From Chitinophagaceae bacterium (GTDB lineage: Bacteria > Bacteroidota > Bacteroidia > Chitinophagales > Chitinophagaceae), in assembly GCA_016708765.1 (NCBI GenBank), contig JADJFD010000003.1, positions 310,001-374,000 of the forward strand: a stretch of 64,000 bases of DNA, read 5' to 3'. Positions 10,501 to 20,048 of this stretch are shown piece after piece. The notes beneath the pieces are model-generated. The model was not told the origin of the DNA, ran no database searches, and was given only the letters and a program-made list of their open reading frames with translations. The translations under genes and the position numbers were made by a program. Position 1 is the first letter of the stretch, and every line of letters starts with the position of its first letter.

Positions 10501-12688
10501 ATGGCAAGCCATTAAATGCGGCTCTGCTCCAAAATGATAATAAAGGAAAGTTCGTTCCTGTTAAATTAAATGATGGAGAAATTAACCAATCTACATTGGG
10601 CACATTAGTACCACCAGAAAATCCGTTTATTTGAACAGCACTTGGATAAGCAGCTGTACCAGCAGGTGCTAATGGGTCTCTTCCAAATGTAGTACAAGCC
10701 CATACAATGGCACCTGTTTCACTAAATTGGGTAAATCCATCACTAATACCCGAAGTGCAAGTTTGAAAATCTCCAACGAAAATATTGATACCAGTAGTGA
10801 ATGACCAGGTGGTATTGCCTGCGATGCCAGCAAAATTATTGCCTTCTAAATCCCGAATAGCGCCGGAATTAATCTCAATATAATATCCTGTATTTGCATC
10901 CAGCGTATTTATGGCTACGTTCATTGTAGCACCAGCAACTGTTACTGAAGGAGTTGAAACATCGATTGTTTGAAAAATGCTATTGTCAGAATTTCTTCTA
11001 ATCAAAATATTGCCTGTTCCTTTTTGGATATCTTCATTAAATACTGCAGATGCAGTAGTAGTTAATGAAATATTGGTGGATCCATTTGAAGGGTTAACAG
11101 AAACCAACGTTGGAGGAATAATATCTATTGGGTTTGCTTCAATAAAAAAGTCGTCAAAGGCTAATCCATCATCAGAACCCGAAGCATTAAAATCTTGCCA
11201 ACGAATTAAAAACACAGCACCATTTGGAATGGATAGATTTCTTATTGTATAAAGTAATGAAGACTGATTGGCAGGGTCATTTCCATTTTTTGCACCCGTT
11301 GTTGTTGTTTTAGGAGTAATAAGATCTAGGTTGGTGACATTTGTCCAAGTGCCATTATTAAGCGATGTGGCATCTAAGCTATATTGAAAAGATAATTTAT
11401 CAGTTCTGCTTGCAGATCCTAAACGCCATTCTTCACCTATGTATGAAATTTTAAGTTTTGTTATAGTTGTACCGGAGTTATTTTGAATTTGTGCTCCGAT
11501 AGTTGAGGTTAAGCTTCCGGAAAGTAAAGTGCCAAAAGCTCTATCAGTATTGGAAGTTTCTCCAAAGCTATAAGTGTCGCCTGAAGTACTGGAACCGTTT
11601 CCAGCAGTATATAAAGTATTGGCATTTGTACCTTATTCTGAAAATAACCATCCATTAGGAACAGACGAGGAAGTTCCTGTATTTGAGAAGCTATTAAAAT
11701 CCTGGGTATAGGTTGTTACTAAAGAAATATTCGGATTTACAGGAAAATCATTGTCTATTAAATTAATACTGGCTGTTGCAGTGTTAATTGTTGCTGGGCT
11801 TGTTGCTGTTTGTAGAGTGATGTCAATCGTTTCGGTTCCTTCAATATCTGTATCATCTGCTACATTTAAAGTTACAGTTGCTGAAGTATTCCCGGCAGCA
11901 ATTGTAATACTTCCCGATTGAGGATCTGTGTAGTCTGTAATAATTGTTGCTGTTCCAGCCAAATTGTAAGTAACAGTAATACCACCAGCAGGGGCAACAG
12001 CAGATAGAGTAATTGTAAAGGTTCCGTTTGTGGCTGGTTCAGCGCCATTCGTACCTGTCGCAACTGAAACAGAAAGTCCTGGAGGGCCTGAACAAGGGTT
12101 TAAAGGGCTTGTACTATTTCTGGGAGTAGGGGCACCTGTTGTAAAGTCGGAATTGTTATTACCTCCATCAGCACATCCGTTACTATTTCTGATAGCAGCT
12201 GTTGTATTTGACAATACAGGAGTAGCCCCGGTTCCTTCAAAACAATTTGCAGAACCAAAACCGACTATGTCTTCAACTATAACGCCCGATGGGCATGATG
12301 TACCAGCAGTAATCAGAGTATTTACATTTAGCAAAACAACTTTGCCATTTGTACCACTCATGGCGATAGTACCTGTTACGTCTGGTGTTGGAAGTGCAGT
12401 AGTGCCTCCAGCTCCTTGTGCTTGCTGGATCAGGTAGTACTGTCCAGGTAGTAGTGTGCCAGATAAATCTGTTTTTTGCCAGGTAGTACCAGCACTTGAT
12501 GTATACTGAATAGACCAGCCGGCAATACTTACAGCGGAAGTGCCTCTGTTAAAGAGCTCAATATAATCATGTGTATATGTGGCACCACTATTTCCGCCGC
12601 CGCCATATACCTGACTTATGACTATTTGTGAATTCGAATAATTACTTAAGCTTATGAAAACACAAAGGGTCAATAAAAATTTTCTCAT
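7535..12688 (-). pseudogene. T9SS-exported extracellular nuclease, interrupted by one in-frame stop
   Basis: One frame of 1717 codons runs from the ATG at 12688 to the stop at 7535, broken only by a TAA at 11633-11635; I checked each codon between 11633 and 11215 and found no other stop. N- to C-terminal: signal peptide, lamin-tail-like domain (~20-120), a Calx-beta-like domain, a domain reading across the stop (LFSE*GTNANTLY), an SbsA-type Ig-like domain, a cleaved-adhesin/choice-of-anchor domain, and an endonuclease/exonuclease/phosphatase domain (VVNWNIEWFG, VVLGDFNDD, SDHYPVF). Two HYR repeats, an Ig-like repeat and a T9SS type A sorting domain (YPNPNNGRF...) complete it. The intact protein would be a surface or released DNase. 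The stop removes the nuclease and sorting domains. Relatives usually have S where the TAA is, so a TCA to TAA change is the simplest cause. Confidence 0.85.
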
Positions 12689-12800
12689 TGTAGCAGTTTT
12701 TGCTTTTTGAATAAGTTAGTTTGAAATTTAAATTGCGGTAGTCAAGGATAAAACGGGGCGTAAATGTATCCTATTCCTTTCATAGAAAATAAATCCTGTA

Positions 12801-14515
12801 TTAATTTATTTTTATTGATTCAGAACTTCTGATATCGATCATTTTTAGTTGGATATTCTTATTGCCATTCCATTCATTCTCATCAATCGTATAAACAATA
12901 TCTATAGGCTGTTTGTTAGTCATCAAATGAAATCTATCAGCCATCCGAAAACCAATACCGGTAATTGTAGTATTATCCTGAACTAATGAAAAACGGATAT
13001 GGTCTTCTTTTTGCAATTTTTTGACCAGCCATTATCTTTTACATTTCTTGTAATGAAAATGGGCCGCAGATTTTCTGGACCAAAGGGCTCCATCTGGGAA
13101 ATAATATCAAAAAAAGATTGTTTGATGTCTTTTAATTCTATTTCTGCATCAATGCAAATTTCCGGTATCAATAACTCAGGAGTTATAACTGAGGAAACTA
13201 CTGCTTCAAATTTTTCTCTAAATGCATCCACCTGTTCAAGTTCTAATGTCATTCCTGCCGCAGCAAAATGGCCTCCATATCCAAGCAAATGTTCTCTGCA
13301 TGCATGAATTGCTTCATACAGATTGAACCCCGGAACACTTCTTGCACTTCCAGCTGCAACATCACCGGATTTTGTTAGCACAATAGTTGGCTTGTAATGA
13401 TGTTCAATTATTCTTGATGCTACAATACCTACAACTCCTTTATGCCAGTGCGGCATATAAACTAGAGTGGAGCAGCGATTGATCCATTCTTTATTTTCAT
13501 TGATTATGGCAAGAGCTTCTTCAGTAATCGCCTTGTCAGCTTCTTTTCTGTCGGTATTATCACTGTGTAATTGTTCTGCAAAATGTAAAGCTTCTTCTTC
13601 GGTATCAGCTACAAACATCTGCACAGCTTTTGTTGCATCATCCATTCTACCGGCTGCATTCACACGGGGGGCAATCATAAAAACCAAATTGGTAATATGA
13701 AACTCTTTTACAAGTCCGCTTAATTTACAAAGTGCTTTTATTCCGTAATTGGGATTTTTATTTGCTTTAATAAGTCCATGAAAAGCAAGAACCCTATTTT
13801 CTCCTGTCATTGGAACGATATCTGCAGCAATTGCAGTAGCTAATAAGTCAAGATATTCAAATGCTGATTCTGCAGGAAGATTTAATTTTTCTGCTAATGC
13901 TGAAATTAATTTAAAACCAACTCCACAACCACATAATTCTTTATACGGATAATTACAATCAATTTGTTTTGGATTTAAAATAGCAATAGCTGGCGGAAGT
14001 ATTTCATCTGGCAAATGATGATCACACACTATAAATTCTATGCCGATTTCTTTTGCATAGGTAATAAGGTCAAAAGATTTGATGCCACAATCCAAAGCAA
14101 TAATTAATGTAAAGCCATTTTCTTTTGCATAATCAATACCTGCTTTGCTTACACCGTATCCTTCTCTATAACGGTGAGGAATATAAAATTCAAGATTCGA
14201 ATGATTTTTTTTTAGGAACTGATACATGCATGCCACGGATGTTGTTCCATCTACATCATAATCGCCAAATACAAGTATTTTTTCATTTTTATTAAATGCT
14301 GAAATAATTCTGTCAACTGCTTTATCCATGTCTTTCATCAGCCAAGGGCTGTGCAGTTCCGTTAGTTGCGGCCTGAAAAAATCTTTTGCTTTTTCATACG
14401 TATCAATTCCCCGCTGCACAAATATTTTGCAAAGCACTTTAGGCACTTTCAATGATTCATATAATGAAGTGACGATTTGCTCATCTGCTTCCAATATGTT
14501 CCATTTTTTTTGCAT
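12801..14515 (-). pseudogene. recJ: single-stranded-DNA-specific exonuclease RecJ, frameshifted near its end
   Basis: The main frame (14515 to 12983) has the RecJ DHH-family core: GDYDVDG at 84-90, DHH at 165-167 and the DHHA1 motif GYGGHFAAAGM near 413-423. RecJ degrades 5' single-stranded DNA in RecF-type recombination and mismatch repair. After DNGWSK the frame runs into unrelated sequence and stops, while the true C-terminal OB-fold segment (KEDHIRFSLVQDNTTITG...) continues in another frame down to 12801. Adding one base to the run of six T (plus strand, 13017-13022) restores a 571-residue protein of normal family length. In transcript sense the site reads A AAA AAT, a possible -1 slippery heptamer, so recoding cannot be excluded. 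The gene lies 14 nt upstream of the polyprenyl synthase stop. Confidence 0.85.
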
Positions 14516-14529
14516 TTTACTTTTTGTAA

Positions 14530-15492
14530 TTAATATTTCCGGTCAGTAACGTATAGTACCATGTCTTCTAATCCTTGCCTCACAGGGCTTTCTGGAAACT
14601 GGTGAAGAACTTCCAACGCTTCATTTTTAAATGAATTCATTTTTTCAGTTGCATAAGCAATACCACCTGAAGCTTCAACCTGTTCTATAACCCACTGTAC
14701 TTTTTTCTTATCCCTGTTATTGTTTTTTACAATGTAAATTATTTTTCTTCTTGTTGATTTATCAATGTTGTTTAAAGTGTAGATAAGCGGCAACGTTAGT
14801 TTTTTTTCTTTGATGTCATTGCCTGTTGGTTTGCCCACATTTTCACTTGCATAATCGAACAGGTCGTCTTTAATTTGAAATGCCATGCCCGTTTTTTCTC
14901 CAAAGAGTCTCATTTTTTCAGTTATTGCTTCATCCTGGCTTGTGCTCCAGGCACCGGCAGCACAGGCAGAAGCTAAAAGAGAAGCTGTTTTGCTCCTAAT
15001 AATATCATAGTATATTTCTTCTTCGAGATTCAATGTCCGGGCTTTCTGCATTTGTAATAATTCGCCTTCACTCATTTTACGAACAGCATCGGAAAGGATA
15101 TGTAATACCCGATAATCGTTGTTGTCAAGAGATAGTAAAAGACCCTTTGCTAACAAGTAATCGCCTAATAAAATGTTGGCTTTGGCCTTCCAAAGGGCAA
15201 AAGTTGAGAAAAAACCTCTTCTTTCCAAAGAATCGTCCACAACATCATCATGAACTAACGTTGCTGTATGAAGGAGCTCTACCAATGAGGCTGCCCGGTA
15301 GGCGGGTTCGTTCACTTCACCGCAAAGCTTAGCAGAAAGAAGTACAAACATGGGCCTTAATTGCTTCCCTTTTCTTTTTACGATATAGCGTAGAATCCTG
15401 TTCAGACGGGAGCCTTGGCCTTGCATAGCCTCTTTGAACCGGGTTTCAAAAACCTTTAGCTCATCGTTTATTAAATTAGTTGGAAGGTTCAT
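14530..15492 (-). CDS. polyprenyl (long-chain isoprenyl) diphosphate synthase
   Basis: The 320-residue product has both Asp-rich motifs of trans-isoprenyl diphosphate synthases, DDVVD (82-86) and DDLFD (209-213), plus the conserved GKQLRP near 42-47. These enzymes condense isopentenyl diphosphate onto an allylic primer; in this phylum the product is normally the side chain of menaquinone, which fits the mqn genes elsewhere in the window. I chose the ATG at 15492; a TTG 15 nt upstream is possible but less likely. It is divergent from the OmpA-like gene. Chain length cannot be fixed from sequence alone; ispB or hepT-like names are both possible. Confidence 0.9.
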   Translation of the reverse strand: MNLPTNLINDELKVFETRFKEAMQGQGSRLNRILRYIVKRKGKQLRPMFVLLSAKLCGEVNEPAYRAASLVELLHTATLVHDDVVDDSLERRGFFSTFALWKAKANILLGDYLLAKGLLLSLDNNDYRVLHILSDAVRKMSEGELLQMQKARTLNLEEEIYYDIIRSKTASLLASACAAGAWSTSQDEAITEKMRLFGEKTGMAFQIKDDLFDYASENVGKPTGNDIKEKKLTLPLIYTLNNIDKSTRRKIIYIVKNNNRDKKKVQWVIEQVEASGGIAYATEKMNSFKNEALEVLHQFPESPVRQGLEDMVLYVTDRKY

Positions 15493-15613
15493 TATTCGGA
15501 GGGGCAATTTACGGGCAAAAAAATAATTGCAAGTTTATGCAACAAAATGACAGTTAAAATTGACTAAGTAATTGAAAAATAATGGGCAACGGAATAAATA
15601 ATTAACATAAAAA

Positions 15614-15644
15614 TTTGGTAATTAGTTCTCAAATTCTATTTTTG
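15614..15644 (+). promoter_or_regulatory. Bacteroidota-type promoter of the OmpA-like gene
   Basis: TTTG (15614-15617) and TATTTTTG (15637-15644) are separated by 19 nt, an excellent match to the -33 TTTG / -7 TAnnTTTG consensus. The ATG is 40 nt beyond the -7 box. Confidence 0.7.
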
Positions 15645-15684
15645 CACATTATTAGGACATTGTTTCAAATCTTAATCCTTAGTT

Positions 15685-17424
15685 ATGGCAAGTAAAAAAT
15701 TATTATTATTGACAGGTGTAATCTGTCTGTTAGCGTCTTCTGGCTTCTCTCAACGTGTAGGGGCTAGTTATGATGTAAAAGATTCTTCTGTAGTTCCAGA
15801 CAAAAGAATGCCTCAGCATAGTGAGTTCTTAAATGGAACTTATAACTTCCCTGCAAAACCCCGCAATCAGTGGGAAATTGGTATAAAGGGTGGTCTTTTT
15901 CAAGTAAGTGGTGATATTCCAGCTAAAGTATTTTCTCCAGGCTTCGGTCTGCATGTAAGAAAAGCTTTCGGATATATCTTCTCAATGCGTTTAGAGTATT
16001 TGTACGGAATTGGTAAAGGCATGGACTTTACTGAATCTTACAACTTTGGTAAGAATCCAGCTTGGGCAGCGAATGGGTCTGCAGCAACTTCGTATTCTGC
16101 ACCAATGTTGCAAAGTGCCGGACCTGGTAGTAACGTTCAAATGGTATCTTCTCTTTGGACATATTTTAATGCTCCACAAGCCACCCCAAATGAGTTGATA
16201 TATTACAACTATAAAACAAAAGTTCAAGATCTTTCTTTACAGGGCGTCGTCACTCTAAACAACGTTCGTTTTCACAAAGCAAAAACCGGTTTTAATTTCT
16301 ATGGTTTTGCTGGTATAGGCGCAACTGTTTACGATACTAAAGTAAACGCTTTAAATGAAGGTGTAGGTCAAAACCAGAAATATAATTTTGCTACTATTTC
16401 TCCATCAAGTCAATATAAAAAGCGTAAGGATACATACGATGCTTTAAAAGCTTTAATGGATGATACCTACGAAACTCCTGCTGAAAACCAGGGAGAACGT
16501 CGTCCAAAACTATTTGGAAAGACTTTCAAACCTTCTGGTACAGTTGGTGCTGGTATTGCTTTCAAGTTAAGCAACAGGTTGAACCTTGCCATTGAAGATC
16601 GTTGGACTTTCATTAAGGATGATTTATTAGATGGTCAGCGTTGGCAAGAGCATCCAGAAGGATCTGCAGTACTTACCCGTGACTTCGATTCATATAATTA
16701 TGCAACAATTGGTTTAAACATTAATCTTGGTGCAAAATCAGTTGAACCACTTTGGTGGCTTAACCCATTGGATTATGCATACAGCGAAATTCGCAATCCT
16801 CGTTTGATGCGTTTACCAAAGCCAGTATTACCTGATAGCGATGGCGACGGAGTTACTGACCAATTTGACCAAGAGCAAACTCCTGCAGGTTGCCCGGTTG
16901 ATAGCCATGGTGTAACAAAAGATACTGATGGTGATGGTATTCCTGATTGTAAGGATAAACAATTGATTACTCCTACTTATTGTCAGCCAGTTGATGCTGA
17001 TGGTGTTGGAACATGTCCTTGTCCTGATGATTGCAAAGGAGTTGCTCCCCCAGAAAAAACTTGTGCTGAAATGATGGGTGCATTACCAAGCATTTCATTC
17101 AAAGCAGGTAATAATAAATTAACTGATGATGCTAAAGCGGTTCTTGCAACTGTCGCTTCTAAACTGCGTAACAATCCAGGTTGTAAAGTAGTTGTAGTTG
17201 GTTATTGCTCATCTAACAAGAAAGAGCAACAATTAAGCTGGGATCATGTAAATGCAGTTATTAACCATATGGTAGATAAAGAAGGTGTAAGTGCTGATCG
17301 CTTTATCTTCAACTATGGCCAGCCTGGTGGAGATTGTAATACAGTTGATCTTCGTGCAGCTTCAGAAGGTGAAGATGGACCAAATAGAGTAGAACCTCCT
17401 CACCCAAATCTTCGTAAGAACTAA
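15685..17424 (+). CDS. OmpA-family outer membrane protein with TSP3-like calcium repeats
   Basis: The 579-residue product has a signal peptide (1-22, ending GFSQ), a long N-terminal beta-barrel region (to ~380), two Asp-rich thrombospondin type 3 repeats (DSDGDGVTDQFDQ and DTDGDGIPDCKD, ~385-425), a Cys-rich linker and a C-terminal OmpA-like domain (~465-570). Such proteins tie the outer membrane to peptidoglycan. The OmpA domain is divergent (CKVVVVGYCSSNKKEQQLSW), so peptidoglycan binding is likely but not certain. The gene stands alone between a strong promoter and a perfect terminator, which suggests an abundant protein. Confidence 0.85.
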   Translation: MASKKLLLLTGVICLLASSGFSQRVGASYDVKDSSVVPDKRMPQHSEFLNGTYNFPAKPRNQWEIGIKGGLFQVSGDIPAKVFSPGFGLHVRKAFGYIFSMRLEYLYGIGKGMDFTESYNFGKNPAWAANGSAATSYSAPMLQSAGPGSNVQMVSSLWTYFNAPQATPNELIYYNYKTKVQDLSLQGVVTLNNVRFHKAKTGFNFYGFAGIGATVYDTKVNALNEGVGQNQKYNFATISPSSQYKKRKDTYDALKALMDDTYETPAENQGERRPKLFGKTFKPSGTVGAGIAFKLSNRLNLAIEDRWTFIKDDLLDGQRWQEHPEGSAVLTRDFDSYNYATIGLNINLGAKSVEPLWWLNPLDYAYSEIRNPRLMRLPKPVLPDSDGDGVTDQFDQEQTPAGCPVDSHGVTKDTDGDGIPDCKDKQLITPTYCQPVDADGVGTCPCPDDCKGVAPPEKTCAEMMGALPSISFKAGNNKLTDDAKAVLATVASKLRNNPGCKVVVVGYCSSNKKEQQLSWDHVNAVINHMVDKEGVSADRFIFNYGQPGGDCNTVDLRAASEGEDGPNRVEPPHPNLRKN

Positions 17425-17446
17425 TATTACAAAGTATTTATATTCA

Positions 17447-17476
17447 GACCCCGTTCTTTTGAACGGGGTCTTTTTT
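17447..17476 (+). terminator. terminator of the OmpA-like gene
   Basis: GACCCCGTTC-TTTT-GAACGGGGTC is a perfect 10-bp stem followed by six T. Confidence 0.95.
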
Positions 17477-17583
17477 ATTAATGGCTGTAACTCTTTTCTA
17501 ATTCATTACCAATCCTTTATCAAAACCTTAACGGGTCATTTTTGGAGCCTTATTTTTTTTAAGTAAGTTTTGCCTTTAACAGT

Positions 17584-17591
17584 TAACTTTG
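17584..17591 (+). promoter_or_regulatory. putative -7 box of the bamD promoter
   Basis: TAACTTTG matches TAnnTTTG and ends 9 nt before the bamD ATG, which would give a very short leader. No -33 box is at standard distance. Confidence 0.4.
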
Positions 17592-17600
17592 CAAACCTTT

Positions 17601-18392
17601 ATGAAATTTACTTGGATATTAGTTATTGGAATTTTCCTGAGTAGTTGTGGAAATAGCATTACCAAGATTCTTAAGAATCCTGATCCTGCTTACAAACTTC
17701 GCATGGCTGAGCAATATTTTGTAAAAGAAAAATATGGCCTTGCTCAACAGTTATATGAGGATGTAATGCCTTATTATAAGACTGGAAAAGAGTTTGAGGA
17801 TATTTATTATAAGTATGCTTATTGTGCTTACAATCAAGCTGATTATATGAATGCAGAGAATTTGTTCAAAAGTTTTTTACAGATTTTCCCTAACAGCACA
17901 AAGGCCGAAGAAATTGATTATATGAGGGCATATTGTTTTTATAAACAGTCGCCAAAACCGTTATTAGATCAGACTAATACATTGAAGACAATTGGTATTA
18001 TGCAAACCTTTATTAATACACATCCTGGATCTGTAAGAAATAAAGAGGCCACAGAAATTATTGCCATTTGCAGAGAGAAACTTGAAATAAAGGACTATAA
18101 AAGTGCTCAGCTTTATTTTGATATTGGTCAGTACCGAGCTGCAGGCGTTACTTTTACGGCCTTGTTAGAGTCTTATCCAGAATCTGAAAAGGGGGATGAA
18201 TACAAATTAATGATTATTAAATCCTATTATAAATTCGCTGAACTGAGTGTAGAAGAAAAGAAAGAAGAGAGATTTACGCAAGTAATAAATGAATGTAATG
18301 AGTTTACAGATAGGTTTCCAGAAAGTAAACTTAAAAAAGAAGTAGATCAATTTTATTCGCAATCACAAAACAATATTAAAATTCTTAACTAA
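17601..18392 (+). CDS. bamD: outer membrane assembly lipoprotein BamD
   Basis: The 263-residue product starts at the ATG at 17601 with a lipoprotein signal peptide and lipobox LSSC (Cys16), followed by TPR-like helical repeats typical of BamD (AYKLRMAEQYF, GLAQQLYEDVMP, NAENLFKSFLQIFPNS). BamD is the essential lipoprotein of the BAM complex that inserts beta-barrel proteins from the periplasmic side. The order bamD, omega, coaBC, porD, DUF4296 is a familiar Bacteroidota arrangement. Its stop overlaps the next start by one base (TAATG). Confidence 0.92.
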   Translation: MKFTWILVIGIFLSSCGNSITKILKNPDPAYKLRMAEQYFVKEKYGLAQQLYEDVMPYYKTGKEFEDIYYKYAYCAYNQADYMNAENLFKSFLQIFPNSTKAEEIDYMRAYCFYKQSPKPLLDQTNTLKTIGIMQTFINTHPGSVRNKEATEIIAICREKLEIKDYKSAQLYFDIGQYRAAGVTFTALLESYPESEKGDEYKLMIIKSYYKFAELSVEEKKEERFTQVINECNEFTDRFPESKLKKEVDQFYSQSQNNIKILN

Positions 18393-18733
18393 TGAGTAAA
18401 TTAAGACGTCAGCTAAGTGCTGGTATAATTAATAACGTTGAAACTCATAATCTTAATGATATTAAAGGCAAAACAGGTAATCTGTATGAATCTATTGCTA
18501 TAATCGGTAAAAGGGCTAATCAGATTAATATTTCAATAAAGGAAGAACTTCATAATAAATTAGAAGAGTTTGCAAGCCACACCGATAGCTTGGAAGAAAT
18601 TCATGAGAACAAGGAGCAGATTGAAATTTCAAAGGCGTATGAAAAAATGCCAAATCCTGCTTTATTAGCTACACAGGAATTTATGGAAGACAAAATATAT
18701 TTTCGTAAAAGTGAGGACGAGTTATTTAGCTAA
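18392..18733 (+). CDS. DNA-directed RNA polymerase omega/Rpb6-like subunit
   Basis: The 113-residue product has the Rpb6/omega signature of Bacteroidota (GNLYESIAIIGKRANQINIS, then a charged helix and PNPALLATQEFMEDKIYF). Omega helps assemble and stabilise the beta-prime subunit. It is larger than Escherichia coli omega, as is usual in this phylum. It shares one base with bamD and is followed by a hairpin terminator. Confidence 0.85.
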   Translation: MSKLRRQLSAGIINNVETHNLNDIKGKTGNLYESIAIIGKRANQINISIKEELHNKLEEFASHTDSLEEIHENKEQIEISKAYEKMPNPALLATQEFMEDKIYFRKSEDELFS

Positions 18734-18761
18734 TGTCTTCAATCTAGTTTAAAATCACTTC

Positions 18762-18790
18762 AGCGGCAGTAATTTGTCGCTTTTTCTTTT
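18762..18790 (+). terminator. terminator after the omega gene
   Basis: AGCGGCA and TGTCGCT pair (one G-T) around a six-base loop, followed by a T-rich run. It separates bamD-omega from coaBC. Confidence 0.6.
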
Positions 18791-18836
18791 TAACAGGGAA
18801 TTGCTAAATACGTTATGACCATTTATAAGTAAATGG

Positions 18837-18844
18837 TATTTTTG
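18837..18844 (+). promoter_or_regulatory. putative -7 box of the coaBC promoter
   Basis: TATTTTTG matches TAnnTTTG and ends 7 nt before the coaBC ATG; a TTG at 18811-18813 lies 23 nt upstream, longer than usual. The transcript would be nearly leaderless, or the second ATG (18855) is used. Confidence 0.45.
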
Positions 18845-18851
18845 AGAAAGC

Positions 18852-20048
18852 ATGATGCAAGGAAAAAAAATATTGTTAGGTATTACAGGAAGCATTGCAG
18901 CTTATAAATCTGCTTACCTAATCCGAATGCTTGTAAAAGCAGGGGCTGAAGTAAAAGTTATAATGACTCCCTCAGCTAAAGATTTTGTTTCGCCCCTTAC
19001 ACTTTCCACACTTAGCCGTAATCCTGTTCTTATTGATCTATTTGATGAGCAAAGCTGGGCTAACCATGTAATGCTTGGAAGATGGGCCGATGTAATGCTG
19101 ATAGCTCCCCTTAGCTGCAATACATTGGCAAAAATGGCCAACGGGCAATGTGATAACCTTTTGTTAGCTGTTTATTTGTCGGCAACTTGTCCTGTGGTTG
19201 TAGCTCCAGCCATGGATGAAGATATGTGGCATCATCCGGCTACAAAAATTAACATAGATATATTAGCATCATTTGGTAATCACATCATTCCTGTAGAAAA
19301 GGGAGATCTTGCAAGTGGATTGCATGGTGATGGCAGAATGGCCGAACCTGAAACAATTCTAAAATACTTAGAAGCTAATTTTTTTTTGACCAGTAAGTTA
19401 AAAGGTAAAAAAGCAATAGTTACTGCTGGCCCAACATACGAACCGCTGGATCCTGTTCGTTTTATTGGCAATCATTCTTCTGGGAAAATGGGACTGGCTA
19501 TTGCAAAGGAGTTGTATAGTAGGGGAGCAGATGTTACTTTGATAATGGGACCAACCCAATTAGCTTTCTCTGCAAATGGAATTAATCTTGTTAATGTAAC
19601 CACTGCAGATGAAATGTATAGTGCTTGTATCGATAAATTTAAGGAGGCAGATATTACAATAATGTCAGCGGCAGTTGCAGATTATACACCGATTAATAAG
19701 GCTGATGAAAAGATTAAGAAAAAGGAAGGATCATTAAATGTTGAATTGACAAAGACAAAAGATATTTTAAAAGCACTTGGAGAAAAGAAGAAAAAGGGGC
19801 AGATTTTGGTAGGATTTGCATTAGAAACAAATAATGAGGAAGCTTATGCAAATCAGAAATTAAAGGAAAAGAATGCTGATTTGATTGTACTTAATTCATT
19901 AAACGATACTGGTGCTGGATTTGGGTATGATACAAATAAGATTACTATATTCGAAAAGGGTGGAAAAGTTTATAAGTTTGAGACCAAATCAAAATCGGAA
20001 GTCGCAAAAGATATTATTGATACTATAACTCAACTATATTATGCATAG
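18852..20048 (+). CDS. coaBC: bifunctional phosphopantothenoylcysteine decarboxylase / phosphopantothenate-cysteine ligase
   Basis: The 398-residue product fuses CoaC (1-~180) and CoaB (~185-398). CoaC has GSIAAYKSAYLIR, the catalytic His in WANHVMLGRWAD and PAMDEDMW, the Bacteroidota form of the PxMNxxMW motif. CoaB has TAGPTYEPLDPVRFIGNHSS and the later ALETNNEEAYAN segment. Together they turn phosphopantothenate and cysteine into phosphopantetheine on the way to coenzyme A. The stop overlaps the start of porD by 8 nt, so the two are co-translated. Confidence 0.96.
   Translation: MMQGKKILLGITGSIAAYKSAYLIRMLVKAGAEVKVIMTPSAKDFVSPLTLSTLSRNPVLIDLFDEQSWANHVMLGRWADVMLIAPLSCNTLAKMANGQCDNLLLAVYLSATCPVVVAPAMDEDMWHHPATKINIDILASFGNHIIPVEKGDLASGLHGDGRMAEPETILKYLEANFFLTSKLKGKKAIVTAGPTYEPLDPVRFIGNHSSGKMGLAIAKELYSRGADVTLIMGPTQLAFSANGINLVNVTTADEMYSACIDKFKEADITIMSAAVADYTPINKADEKIKKKEGSLNVELTKTKDILKALGEKKKKGQILVGFALETNNEEAYANQKLKEKNADLIVLNSLNDTGAGFGYDTNKITIFEKGGKVYKFETKSKSEVAKDIIDTITQLYYA

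Noticed and set aside
10977..11252. Plus-strand open frames across the nuclease gene
   Set aside because: They are complements of the low-complexity repeat-domain coding sequence of the real minus-strand gene.
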